From Desulfurococcales archaeon (lineage in GTDB: Archaea; Thermoproteota; Thermoprotei_A; Sulfolobales; Desulfurococcaceae): a stretch of DNA of 52,140 nucleotides. This document shows positions 7,984 to 15,396 of this stretch, piece after piece. The stretch lies in NCBI GenBank assembly GCA_027064845.1, contig JAMOPC010000159.1:1-52140 (forward strand). Reading direction: 5' to 3'. The notes under the pieces are model-generated. The model ran no database searches. It was given only the letters and a program-made list of their open reading frames with translations, and was not told the origin of the DNA. Every line of letters begins with the position of its first letter. Position 1 is the stretch's first letter. Position numbers and translations under genes: made by a program.

Positions 7984-8451
7984 ATGAATAAGGAAAAACC
8001 AATGTATTTAATGAGTATTCGACCCAAATATGCTTACAGAATATTCACAGGTATTAAGAAGTTTGAGCTGAGAAAATGGTTTGGAGTAATTCCTGAAAAG
8101 AGATCTATAATTATAGTTTATGCTAGTGGATCAGTTAGAGCTATTATTGGTGAATTTACTGTTGGGAACATTATCATCGGTAAACCTAGCGAGGTTTGGG
8201 ATAAGCTTTCTAAATATGAAAGTATAGGGGTTGGTAACGAAGATTATCAATATATTAGAGGATCGAAAACAGCTATGGCTTTAGAGGTAGTGGATCCTAT
8301 CCTATATGTTAAGCCAATCACCCTTGAAGAACTAAGATCCATAATCCCTGGTTTTATGCCTCCATTTAGTTTTAGGAGATTATCACCCGATGAACCCTTG
8401 TATGAATTAATAATTAAGAAGGCACGAAAACTAGTGAAGCAAGTTTCTTAA
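7984..8451 (+). CDS. ASCH/PUA-like domain protein
   Basis: This is a small RNA- or nucleotide-binding protein of the ASCH superfamily; the cellular role is unknown. The N-terminal motif MSIRPKYAYRIFTGIKKFELRKW matches the ASCH pattern in which a conserved lysine and a glutamate-arginine pair line the cleft. A strand-rich core follows (SIIIVYASGSVRAIIGEF) and a helical C-terminal tail ends near LVKQVS. ATG 7984 is chosen because GGGTGA lies 8 bases upstream, giving 155 residues. It may be a regulator or a modified-base reader. It is divergent from trmI. Confidence 0.8.
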   Translation: MNKEKPMYLMSIRPKYAYRIFTGIKKFELRKWFGVIPEKRSIIIVYASGSVRAIIGEFTVGNIIIGKPSEVWDKLSKYESIGVGNEDYQYIRGSKTAMALEVVDPILYVKPITLEELRSIIPGFMPPFSFRRLSPDEPLYELIIKKARKLVKQVS

Positions 8452-8478
8452 AAACTCTTAATTGGAAGTACTATTATA

Positions 8479-8655
8479 TTAAAATTCAGATTCTTTTACC
8501 CAAAGTTCTTTCTTTAATAAATCCCTAATAGCTACGCGTATAACCTCGCTTCTGCTACTATATCTTCCAATTTTTACTAGTTCGTCTAATCCTTCGACAT
8601 ATATTTCAGGCATTTTTACTGTTATTAGCCTCATTCTAGCGATTGCGCCTGCCAT
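8479..8655 (-). CDS. Ribbon-helix-helix (CopG-type) DNA-binding protein
   Basis: This is a 58-residue candidate transcriptional regulator. It has a beta strand MRLITVKMPEIYVEGLDELV, a helix, and the typical SSRSEVIRVAIRDLLKKEL second helix of dimeric CopG/Arc repressors. ATG 8655 is chosen because GGTGA is well placed; a frame extending to 8727 lacks that signal. It lies 68 bases behind the stop of the membrane glycosyltransferase-like gene on the same strand, so it could be cotranscribed with it and may regulate the island. That link is inference. Confidence 0.82.
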   Translation of the reverse strand: MAGAIARMRLITVKMPEIYVEGLDELVKIGRYSSRSEVIRVAIRDLLKKELWVKESEF

Positions 8656-8723
8656 CCAAATCACCGTTGTATTAATAGTAACATAAAAATTTAAAAAGGA
8701 GAAGGCGTTTAATCCATTATTGA

Positions 8724-10211
8724 TCATATATAAGTTTTTCTATTATCTTCTTTTCTAACTAATAATATTTCTAGAAAAGCGCCCCAAACTGCCCAGTATA
8801 ACGAGTACCATTCATGCAATATTTTTGATATTTTTGCTTTATCAGCTACAATATATGTTGTAGTTAGCATTAAAAACACATAGACTAGTGGAGCGAACTG
8901 TACACTGTAAAAACTATATTGTGTTCTACCACCAATAATCCATAAAAGCAAATAACCTGTAAATACGCCTATTAGGAATAACCAGGAATAAGCATACTTC
9001 TTATCAAATCTATAGGCGGGACTCAATATGATCGAATACGATAAAGCAATTGACCAGAGAGGCCAGAAACCTAGTGCTACCAATTTCTTGTTATTATTTA
9101 GATAATACAAGACAAAACCGTTATTCCCTATAAACCAGTCCCATGGTGCAGAGCTGATGGGGCATCCTGCACCGGTGCATTTTATAGAGGTATGCCATTT
9201 AATAGAGCCTATTACTGCCTGATTAAACCATGAGTTGAATCCTAAGTGAGTAATTAAAGGTATAGATATGATTGATTGAATAAGTATGAAACCGATTACT
9301 GTTAACAAAAAGTATCTTGTTGTATAGTATATGAAATTTACAATACTGGTATTCTCTTTTAGCTTGTCTCTAATATATAGTAAAAATAATGGTACCAATA
9401 CAAATAATGTGTTGAACTTAAATCCTGAACCAATTAATGCTGATAAAAGTGCTTCTTTATGTTTCTTCGATATAGCAAAATATAGGGAAAGAATAGTAAA
9501 GAGAGCGACATAAATATCTAATAGAGCTATACTGGATAATGCTCTCATAATCGGATCTACTGCAGTAAATAGACAACCTATGATAGCTAATAAATAATTC
9601 TTACTTAATTTAAACAACACTATGAAAGTAAACAATACTATCAACATACCAGTGATTATTGACGGTATTCTCCAATAAAGAGGATAATCACTAAAAACTA
9701 GAATGGATAGAGCAATTAAGTATTTTCCGAGAGGTGGGTGTTCTAGATTAAGGTAGTGATCTATATTAGCAGCATCAGGGATTCTCCAACCATAAACAAC
9801 ATCTTTAATTTCCACTTGGTTCTTTAGTTCATTAATGAAATCTTGTATGTTCTCTTGATTACTGGATTCTATGTAGAAGGCCTTTATTTCTGAATAAGAG
9901 TTGTCTACGATAGATATATTGTATTTTGAAGCGAGGTGTTCTAAAGCTTTCCAATCCAATTTGCCGTCATATATTATGCTCGCACCATAACGATTACTGG
10001 GGAGCACTGGTCTTATATGGAATACTTTTTCGAGAATGTTTCTAGCCGAGGAAACATACCAAACTTCATCTGATACATAACCTTTCCCGTTTCTCTCTTC
10101 TTCAAGCTTTGTGAGTAATAAAGCAGTAGAATAATATTGAAACCCTGTAAATACAATAATCGAAGCAATAATAACAATTACTATTATTTTATTGCGTTTC
10201 CCCTTATTCAT
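8724..10211 (-). CDS. Integral membrane glycosyltransferase-like protein (PMT/ArnT, GT-C fold)
   Basis: This 495-residue multi-membrane protein has the PMT-family layout. There is an N-terminal membrane segment (about 9-31), then the acidic motif SDEVWYVS (47-54; likely catalytic/metal acidic residues) and HPPLGK (158-163). Further helices follow, including ALLDIYVALF and GSGFKFN. It probably moves a sugar from a polyprenyl-phosphate donor to protein or lipid on the outer face of the membrane. About 100 hydrophilic residues sit between the two motifs, longer than usual. The start is ATG behind AAGG. It is divergent from another membrane protein at 10297. Confidence 0.83.
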   Translation of the reverse strand: MNKGKRNKIIVIVIIASIIVFTGFQYYSTALLLTKLEEERNGKGYVSDEVWYVSSARNILEKVFHIRPVLPSNRYGASIIYDGKLDWKALEHLASKYNISIVDNSYSEIKAFYIESSNQENIQDFINELKNQVEIKDVVYGWRIPDAANIDHYLNLEHPPLGKYLIALSILVFSDYPLYWRIPSIITGMLIVLFTFIVLFKLSKNYLLAIIGCLFTAVDPIMRALSSIALLDIYVALFTILSLYFAISKKHKEALLSALIGSGFKFNTLFVLVPLFLLYIRDKLKENTSIVNFIYYTTRYFLLTVIGFILIQSIISIPLITHLGFNSWFNQAVIGSIKWHTSIKCTGAGCPISSAPWDWFIGNNGFVLYYLNNNKKLVALGFWPLWSIALSYSIILSPAYRFDKKYAYSWLFLIGVFTGYLLLWIIGGRTQYSFYSVQFAPLVYVFLMLTTTYIVADKAKISKILHEWYSLYWAVWGAFLEILLVRKEDNRKTYI

Positions 10212-10296
10212 CCTTGATCATCGTTGAAGCTATATTTTGTTCATTAATTAATATATAGCATAACAATGGAGTTATTAGTGTAGCGGGAGTGATATA

Positions 10297-11673
10297 TTGG
10301 CTGCTAATTTAAAGAAGTTAAGCATTATACTTGGATTTTTGGTAGTAATTGTTTCTTTCATAATACATATGCCTCTAGAAATGCAGGAACTATTGTTTGG
10401 TAAGACTGTTTTCGAGAATGTTGTTTATAGTGATATTTTGGGAGTTTATCGTGGAGTGTTTATGAATAAAGATGTCTGTGAAAATGTATTAATGAATAAA
10501 ACAGTAGAAATTTATCCCTGGTTAAGAATCGATTCATTTAAAAGCTTTTGTATTAATAAGAGTTTTCTCCCAATTCTGTATATAGATTATTATTTGAAAA
10601 CGCCTCCTCTGTCGAGTTTTTTGTTTTGGTTAATAACTATTGTTGAGTATGCTATTGGATACTTTATCGGTTTAAGTATTCATAACGTGTTTTCTACAAT
10701 TAATGGTTTATCGATTTTTTACATTACATACAGTTTGTTGATGAGCCTGTTTTACTTCTTGACTATAAGGGTTTATAGGAAAATACTTGTGCTGATAAAT
10801 TATCGTGGTATTTTTGCGTTTTTCTCATTTATGTTCTTGTCGTTTATTGTTTACCTAATATATAGTTGGGAAATAGTATTTCTTTACGTTGTTCTTTTAA
10901 GTATTAAAAGAATGCTTGAACAGAAATTTGATATTTTAACTTATCTATTATTAGGGCTAAGTGCTTCTATTAACTATATTGGATGGATAATTGTTGTTTA
11001 TCTATTATACGCGTTCTTAACTAGTAGAAAACCTGACATGAATATTGTTAAGGGTTTAGCTATTGGGCTTCTACCTTATCTTATCGTGTTAATTGTTAAT
11101 CCTATTTATTTATCTGAAACATTTAATTACTTTGTTTCTTCGAGTTATTGTAATAATTGTATCTATTTATTAACAACAATTGATCCGTGGAGCCAATATA
11201 TGAGGGCTATAGCATTCATAGTTGTAGTAAGTGTACTTACAATTATTTTTCCTTTCTTAGATATAAGATTGCGTCCAGTTGAAGTAGTTTCTATTTTATT
11301 AGTTATATCAATAACATTATCTCTTGAATTTCCACCTCAAAGCTTTATATTGATTGCACCATTACTATCTATCTATCTATATCATCGTAAGGAGAAATTT
11401 TCAATAATTATTGCTGATTTATTGAATGCTCTAATAATAATTTTATGGTTTAAAGACCTAGAGCTACGTAAATTATTTGGATTCTTGGATTTACCTATTA
11501 AGTACTCTCCACAAACGCTTGACTCTCCTGTACAATTAATAGCTCAGACTAGGAACATGATCCTTATAATAATTTTCATAATTATCATACATAGATTAAT
11601 GAAGAATAATTTTAATAAAGACTTAGAAATTGAGAATATTTATGAAAAACACCTAAGTGCCGGGGTCGCCTAG
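10297..11673 (+). CDS. Multi-spanning membrane protein, possible GT-C glycosyltransferase
   Basis: This 458-residue hydrophobic protein has roughly 10 or more membrane segments. After the first helix comes YSDILGVY (44-51), with an acidic residue where GT-C enzymes hold their catalytic aspartate. TPPLSS (102-107) follows, recalling the HPPL motif of PMT/ArnT proteins. Cysteines C61 and C85 lie in the same outer loop and a CNNC pair lies further on; these could form disulfides. TTG 10297 follows GGGAGTGA. The frame's last codons and TAG stop fall inside tRNA-Ser (from 11659). The function is inferred from layout only. Confidence 0.75.
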   Translation: MAANLKKLSIILGFLVVIVSFIIHMPLEMQELLFGKTVFENVVYSDILGVYRGVFMNKDVCENVLMNKTVEIYPWLRIDSFKSFCINKSFLPILYIDYYLKTPPLSSFLFWLITIVEYAIGYFIGLSIHNVFSTINGLSIFYITYSLLMSLFYFLTIRVYRKILVLINYRGIFAFFSFMFLSFIVYLIYSWEIVFLYVVLLSIKRMLEQKFDILTYLLLGLSASINYIGWIIVVYLLYAFLTSRKPDMNIVKGLAIGLLPYLIVLIVNPIYLSETFNYFVSSSYCNNCIYLLTTIDPWSQYMRAIAFIVVVSVLTIIFPFLDIRLRPVEVVSILLVISITLSLEFPPQSFILIAPLLSIYLYHRKEKFSIIIADLLNALIIILWFKDLELRKLFGFLDLPIKYSPQTLDSPVQLIAQTRNMILIIIFIIIIHRLMKNNFNKDLEIENIYEKHLSAGVA

Positions 11674-11764
11674 CCTGGTAGGGCGCCGGCCTGCTAAGCC
11701 CAAAGAAACAGCACGGACAGCCGGTGGGGGATTCCCCGCGCGGGTTCAAATCCCGCCCCCGGCG
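11659..11764 (+). tRNA. tRNA-Ser(GCT) with a 22-nt intron
   Basis: Acceptor GCCGGGG pairs with CCCCGGC (11757-11763), with discriminator G. The anticodon stem CCGGC (11686-11690) pairs with GCCGG (11720-11724) after removal of 11697-11718. That leaves loop CTGCTAA with anticodon GCT at 11693-11695. A long variable arm (TGGGGGATTCCCCGC) marks a class II tRNA. The T arm is GCGGG/CCCGC around TTCAAAT. No CCA is encoded. The first 15 bases overlap the end of the upstream membrane protein gene. Confidence 0.95.
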
Positions 11765-11839
11765 CTTCTTTCTATTTTTATTCCAAAATAGAAATGTAAA
11801 GAAACATAATTATTTCAATATAAGTGAATATTATATTCG

Positions 11840-12667
11840 GTGAACAATTTGATCGACATTCTTAACTTATTGAAAGATAAGAGTGAACAAGAAATATATC
11901 AGTTATTATTAAGAAACTATATCGCACCAGACTTCGATCATGCCTTTGAAAAATCAAAAGTAGTTCTATGTGTTTCTCCGCATCCAGATGATTGTGATGT
12001 AGGTGTTGGTGGTTTAATAGCTAAGTACTCTGGCAATGTGGAAACATACTATGTTATCGTAACAGATGGATCTAAGGGGACTAAACGTAAAGATATGGAT
12101 CCACATGAGCTAGCCATTATAAGGAAGAAGGAACAAGAAGAAGCAGCTAAAATACTGGGTGTCAAGGAAATATTTTGGCTAGGTTATGTTGATGGTGAAA
12201 TTGATTATCGTGATTATCGTCGTATAATGCTTGATTTAATACATATATATCGTCTCATAAAACCAGATATAGTGTTAACACCGGATCCTTCATTACCTTA
12301 TGAAGCACACTTAGACCATATTATTGTGGGGAAAGCAACATCATCTGCAGCAATATTCTCTGGAATGCCTTTGTTTAACAAACTAGACCAAGTCTCAGGA
12401 CTAGAACCTCATCGCGTAAAATATGTTGGGTACTACTATACATCTAAACCTAACTATTATGTAGATATTACAAGCGTTATTGATAAGAAATTAGAAGCAT
12501 TGAAGAAGCACGTGTCACAATTTGGAGACTCATGGAATTATATTGAAACACTTATACGGGTGCTAAGCTTTGTCTATGGAAGAAAGATTGGAGTACAATA
12601 TGGTGAAGCAATCAAGCTGGTTCCAACACTTCTGTTGCATGCAGTACCTTTTACAGAATACATATAG
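11840..12667 (+). CDS. PIG-L/LmbE-family zinc deacetylase
   Basis: This is a zinc-dependent N-deacetylase of the family that acts on N-acetylglucosamine units of sugar lipids or small glycoconjugates. Zinc ligands are visible in SPHPDD (46-51) and AHLDH (156-160), with VTDGSKG after the first motif. The 275-residue length is normal for the family. The start is GTG 11840; no strong ribosome binding site is seen, so a leaderless transcript from the AT-rich region at 11810-11835 is possible. It stands beside two candidate membrane glycosyltransferases, suggesting a surface glycan or glycolipid substrate. Confidence 0.86.
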   Translation: MNNLIDILNLLKDKSEQEIYQLLLRNYIAPDFDHAFEKSKVVLCVSPHPDDCDVGVGGLIAKYSGNVETYYVIVTDGSKGTKRKDMDPHELAIIRKKEQEEAAKILGVKEIFWLGYVDGEIDYRDYRRIMLDLIHIYRLIKPDIVLTPDPSLPYEAHLDHIIVGKATSSAAIFSGMPLFNKLDQVSGLEPHRVKYVGYYYTSKPNYYVDITSVIDKKLEALKKHVSQFGDSWNYIETLIRVLSFVYGRKIGVQYGEAIKLVPTLLLHAVPFTEYI

Positions 12668-12697
12668 TGTCGGTGTCTAGCGTAGAATATTTAGTGG

Positions 12698-12819
12698 TGC
12701 GGGGGGTGGGATTTGAACCCACGCAGGCCTACGCCAGCGGATCTCCCCTCGGCGGTTAATAGTCGGTTGTCCCGCCGGTCTTAAGTCCGCCCCCTTTGAC
12801 CAGGCTCGGGCACCCCCGC
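12698..12819 (-). tRNA. tRNA-Leu(TAA) with a 37-nt intron and encoded CCA
   Basis: The acceptor stem is GCGGGGG (12819-12813) with CCCCCGC (12705-12699) and discriminator A. The T arm is GTGGG TTCAAAT CCCAC. The anticodon stem GCGGA/TCCGC closes only after removal of 12743-12779, giving loop CTTAAGA with anticodon TAA. The variable arm is long, as expected for leucine. Mature length is 85 nt. The next three bases (12697-12695) read CCA, so the 3' end is encoded. A spurious frame spans this tRNA and is not a gene. Confidence 0.95.
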
Positions 12820-12835
12820 ACCGATAGATTATTTT

Positions 12836-12845
12836 GTATATATAC
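12836..12845 (-). promoter_or_regulatory. Probable TATA box of tRNA-Leu
   Basis: GTATATATAC is centred about 21 bases upstream of the tRNA 5' end. This fits an archaeal TATA box with initiation within a few bases of the mature end. Confidence 0.5.
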
Positions 12846-12880
12846 TGCTTAAAATCATTACTTCTGATCACTTATTAGGG

Positions 12881-12939
12881 TTTTCAGTTCGTCGCGAGTT
12901 CTTCATCGAAATCGTTCTTGGAGCGGCCTCATCATCTAA
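12881..12939 (-). ncRNA. Candidate C/D box sRNA 2
   Basis: On the minus strand the order is C box ATGATGA (about 12929-12935), the guide GGCCGCTCCAAGA, a weak D'-like ACGA, spacer TTT, C'-like CGATGA, the 15-nt guide AGAACTCGCGACGAA and D box CTGA (12884-12887). Length is about 58 nt. An A/T-rich TATA-like stretch (TAAATTTTAAG on the minus strand) lies about 25 bases upstream, overlapping the end of the Pop5 gene. The internal D' box is degenerate, as is common. Targets were not identified. Confidence 0.7.
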
Positions 12940-12967
12940 TGATAAGATTTTTTAGAAGGCTTAAAAT

Positions 12968-13486
12968 TTATTTTTGAAGATCCTTTCTGAGCGAGTAAAG
13001 TAATTTTCTCGCTTTTTTAATTGTGCCAGTAGTTTTCAATGGCACTAATAAGCAATCAGCTTCCCCGATCTTTTTTATCGTGCTCATTAAGGCTATTAAT
13101 TCATCCTTATACAAGTGTGCAACTCTAATTACCCCTCTCTTAACTGAGGGATCATAATATATTAGCTGAGGATCAGCTTTAATTAGAGATTTTTCCCCGA
13201 AGAATCTAACCCAGTTCGCTCTGATAGCTTCCTCTAAGGATTTTTTCTCGATTTTTTGTTCTGTTAGTATAGCAAATACTACGTATCGTTTTCTTAATTT
13301 CTTTTTCTCGGTTTTTTCTTCTACTTTCTGTCTTAAGATTTTTTTCAACTCGTTAGTTTCTTTTTTTAGGAATACTATTTTTCTTCTTAACTCCCTAATT
13401 CTTGTCGTTAGATATAGTATTGTTGCTACACATACTATTACCAAGAAAATATATACAATGTATGGAGTCATCTCTGCAAACGTCAT
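12968..13486 (-). CDS. rnp2: RNase P protein component 2 (Pop5/Rpp14 family) with N-terminal membrane anchor
   Basis: The C-terminal part (about 64-172) is a Pop5 domain: RYVVFAILTE, a helix ending RANWVRFFGE, LIYYDPSVKRGVIRVAH, and CLLVPLKTTGTIKKARKLL. Pop5 pairs with Rpp30 to activate the RNase P RNA that trims tRNA 5' ends. Unusually, residues about 7-27 form one hydrophobic segment (YIVYIFLVIVCVATILYL), followed by a charged helix likely to be a coiled coil (29-62). The ATG overlaps the Rpp30 stop as ATGA, which supports this start. An in-frame TTG near codon 47 is the only obvious shorter alternative. Confidence 0.85.
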   Translation of the reverse strand: MTFAEMTPYIVYIFLVIVCVATILYLTTRIRELRRKIVFLKKETNELKKILRQKVEEKTEKKKLRKRYVVFAILTEQKIEKKSLEEAIRANWVRFFGEKSLIKADPQLIYYDPSVKRGVIRVAHLYKDELIALMSTIKKIGEADCLLVPLKTTGTIKKARKLLYSLRKDLQK

Positions 13487-14097
13487 GGCTTAACACCATT
13501 GTAAGCTAGTATTTCAAGAGGATAGTTTGTAAGTGTTAGTAATGCTTCTTTGAGCGGTATTTCAAATAATTCTCTTAGTAAATATATCATTGATACTGGT
13601 TCATAGAGCTCATTCCATTTCTTAGACATAGATGAAACAAGTAGGGGCATATTATTATCTACATATAATTTGATTCTTCTATAGATCATCGCTTTTTTTC
13701 TCGTTGATAAACTTAGAAAAACACTTAGTGGTAGTTCCAGTGGTTTTCTATAATATTTCATAACATGTATTTGTGTTTTATCTATATAATAAAGAGTTTC
13801 ATCATCTATGATTATTGTATCAATTCTTTTATCATGAGCGGCCATACGTGCTACTTCGATACTTAAAGGTCTTACCCCTACGAGAACAGACCTGGTCTTA
13901 ATGCCTTCTAGTTTTTTCTTCAATTCTTTCTTTGTTTTAGCACTTACTATTATCTTATTAACAAGTAAGACATGGTTTTTCTTAATAGTTTTCTTATTCA
14001 GCCCTTCTACGCCAAGAACCCTATAGCCCAGCTTATAGGCTGTTTCGAGTAATTTATCATCTATTTTCTTTACCCATAGATCTATATAATTAATCAA
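13483..14097 (-). CDS. rnp3: RNase P protein component 3 (Rpp30)
   Basis: This RNase P subunit has a PHP-like TIM-barrel fold and forms a heterotetramer with Pop5. Recognisable segments are GVRPLSIEVARMAAHDKRID (about 73-92), IDTIIIDDETL, the helix LSLSTRKKAMIYRRIKLY and, near the end, LTNYPLEILAYNG. The length of 204 residues is normal. TTG 14097 immediately follows the COG1325 stop and sits behind GGGGTTGATC. Its own stop overlaps the Pop5 start by 4 bases, so the two subunits are translationally coupled. Confidence 0.9.
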   Translation of the reverse strand: MINYIDLWVKKIDDKLLETAYKLGYRVLGVEGLNKKTIKKNHVLLVNKIIVSAKTKKELKKKLEGIKTRSVLVGVRPLSIEVARMAAHDKRIDTIIIDDETLYYIDKTQIHVMKYYRKPLELPLSVFLSLSTRKKAMIYRRIKLYVDNNMPLLVSSMSKKWNELYEPVSMIYLLRELFEIPLKEALLTLTNYPLEILAYNGVKP

Positions 14098-14541
14098 TTA
14101 TTTGATCAACCCCTTTTCTCTGAGAATTTCTCTTATTTTTTCAATTCTTCTAGTACCGCTTAAGTTGATTATTATCTTAATAACATCGTCTCCATCATCC
14201 AACATTATTTTTCCTCTATATGCTTCTTGCTTATTTACTCGAATATAGATCTTGTTAGTTCTTTTATCGTATCTGAGATCGAGGGAGACAGTGAGAAGAG
14301 ATTTTTCAGTGTCACTTAGTTTTTCAGCAATGTATTGTATAACTTTATCTGTTTCATCTCTAATTTTGCATTTGATAATTGTAATAGGGTTACCATAATG
14401 TCCGGGAAGAGTTTGTTTCTCGATGTATACTTTGTTTCTTTGCTCCGGGGGTAATAGGTTTAAAAGAGCAGTTATTACTTTGTTACAGTTTTCTGTAGCG
14501 TGACAATGGGTTAGAAACTCTATTTCTTTTATCTTAATCAT
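14098..14541 (-). CDS. COG1325-family RNA-binding protein
   Basis: This 147-residue archaeal protein belongs to a family usually annotated as an exosome-associated or RNA-binding protein. The hallmark segment is FLTHCHATENCNKVITALLNLLP (9-31), followed by TLPGHYGNPITIIKCKI. A C-terminal strand-helix part follows (RVNKQEAYRGKIMLDDGDDVIKIII). It lies between L15e (5-base gap) and Rpp30 (no gap) in one operon, a common archaeal neighbourhood. The exact biochemical role is not established; a function in RNA processing is inferred. Confidence 0.85.
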   Translation of the reverse strand: MIKIKEIEFLTHCHATENCNKVITALLNLLPPEQRNKVYIEKQTLPGHYGNPITIIKCKIRDETDKVIQYIAEKLSDTEKSLLTVSLDLRYDKRTNKIYIRVNKQEAYRGKIMLDDGDDVIKIIINLSGTRRIEKIREILREKGLIK

Positions 14542-14546
14542 TTTTG

Positions 14547-15209
14547 TTACTCTTCAGCTTTCTTTGCAGCTATCTGCCATGGTTCTCTAGCGCCACGGCT
14601 TGCTTCATGCCTCTTTCTTTCTTCTCTTTCTTTCTGTTTCCTCTTCCACTTGTACTTGATCGTATACTTTAATCCACGGCTCTTTCTTAGTCCTCTCATT
14701 TTCTTTCCAGCACTTGTTAATCCACGGAATACTCTGCCTCTGTGTTGTTTTTCACATATCCATTTAATGTCGGGATCATTACATATTGCGGGGTGGTGAG
14801 GATCTACAAGTATTACTTCGTACCATTTATAGTTTCCATCTTCTCCTACATAGTAGCTATTAAGTACTTCTAGGTTAGGATATTTCCTAGCGGCTCTTTC
14901 TTCAGCGATTAATCTAATACTTTTTGCTGGTGCATATCCGTAAACACCCATTCTCTTAGGTCTTCTACCCTTATTTGGTCTCGGCTTTCTTAATCCTCCT
15001 TTTCTAACTCTTACCCTAACCACTACGAAGCCTGGTTTTGCTTTATAACCGAGAGCTCTGGCTCTGTCAATCCTTGTTGGTTTTTCTATTCTAATAACTG
15101 CTGGTTCTCTGCGCCATTTTATTAGTCTTTGTCTCATTAATTCTAACATTTCTCCCTCATATGGACGCTTCCATAACTGTGCTATATAGTGGTACATTCC
15201 CTTGACCAT
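14547..15209 (-). CDS. rpl15e: Large ribosomal subunit protein L15e
   Basis: This is a basic archaeal/eukaryotic 50S/60S protein. It starts MVKGMYHYIAQLWKRP, a typical L15e N-terminus, and continues with RVRVRKGGLRKPRPNKGR, GYAPAKSIRLIAEERAARKYPNL, VLNSYYVGEDG and WYEVILVDPHHPAI. The C-terminus is very rich in lysine and arginine (RGLRKSRGLKYT onward). ATG 15209 is chosen; a frame reaching 15254 would add 15 residues absent from homologues. The length of 220 residues is at the long end for archaea. It is the first gene of the L15e-COG1325-Rpp30-Pop5 operon. Confidence 0.93.
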   Translation of the reverse strand: MVKGMYHYIAQLWKRPYEGEMLELMRQRLIKWRREPAVIRIEKPTRIDRARALGYKAKPGFVVVRVRVRKGGLRKPRPNKGRRPKRMGVYGYAPAKSIRLIAEERAARKYPNLEVLNSYYVGEDGNYKWYEVILVDPHHPAICNDPDIKWICEKQHRGRVFRGLTSAGKKMRGLRKSRGLKYTIKYKWKRKQKEREERKRHEASRGAREPWQIAAKKAEE

Positions 15210-15396
15210 GGTGTACAACCTTGTATTGTTCTCTCGCCTAGAAGGTATAGACAAGAAAACTGGTTTATAAATATTAAGAGAAGAAATATATTCTTATCGT
15301 AACTAGTTTGTTTTTAATTAAGTGTAAAAGTATTAAGAATAAATGGCTTAGTGCATGACTTTGAAGAAAGCTTGATTACTTAAGGAGTGGTTAGTA

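Noticed and set aside
12677..12871. A 64-codon minus-strand open frame
   Set aside because: It lies over tRNA-Leu and its intron; the translation is only tRNA sequence read as protein.
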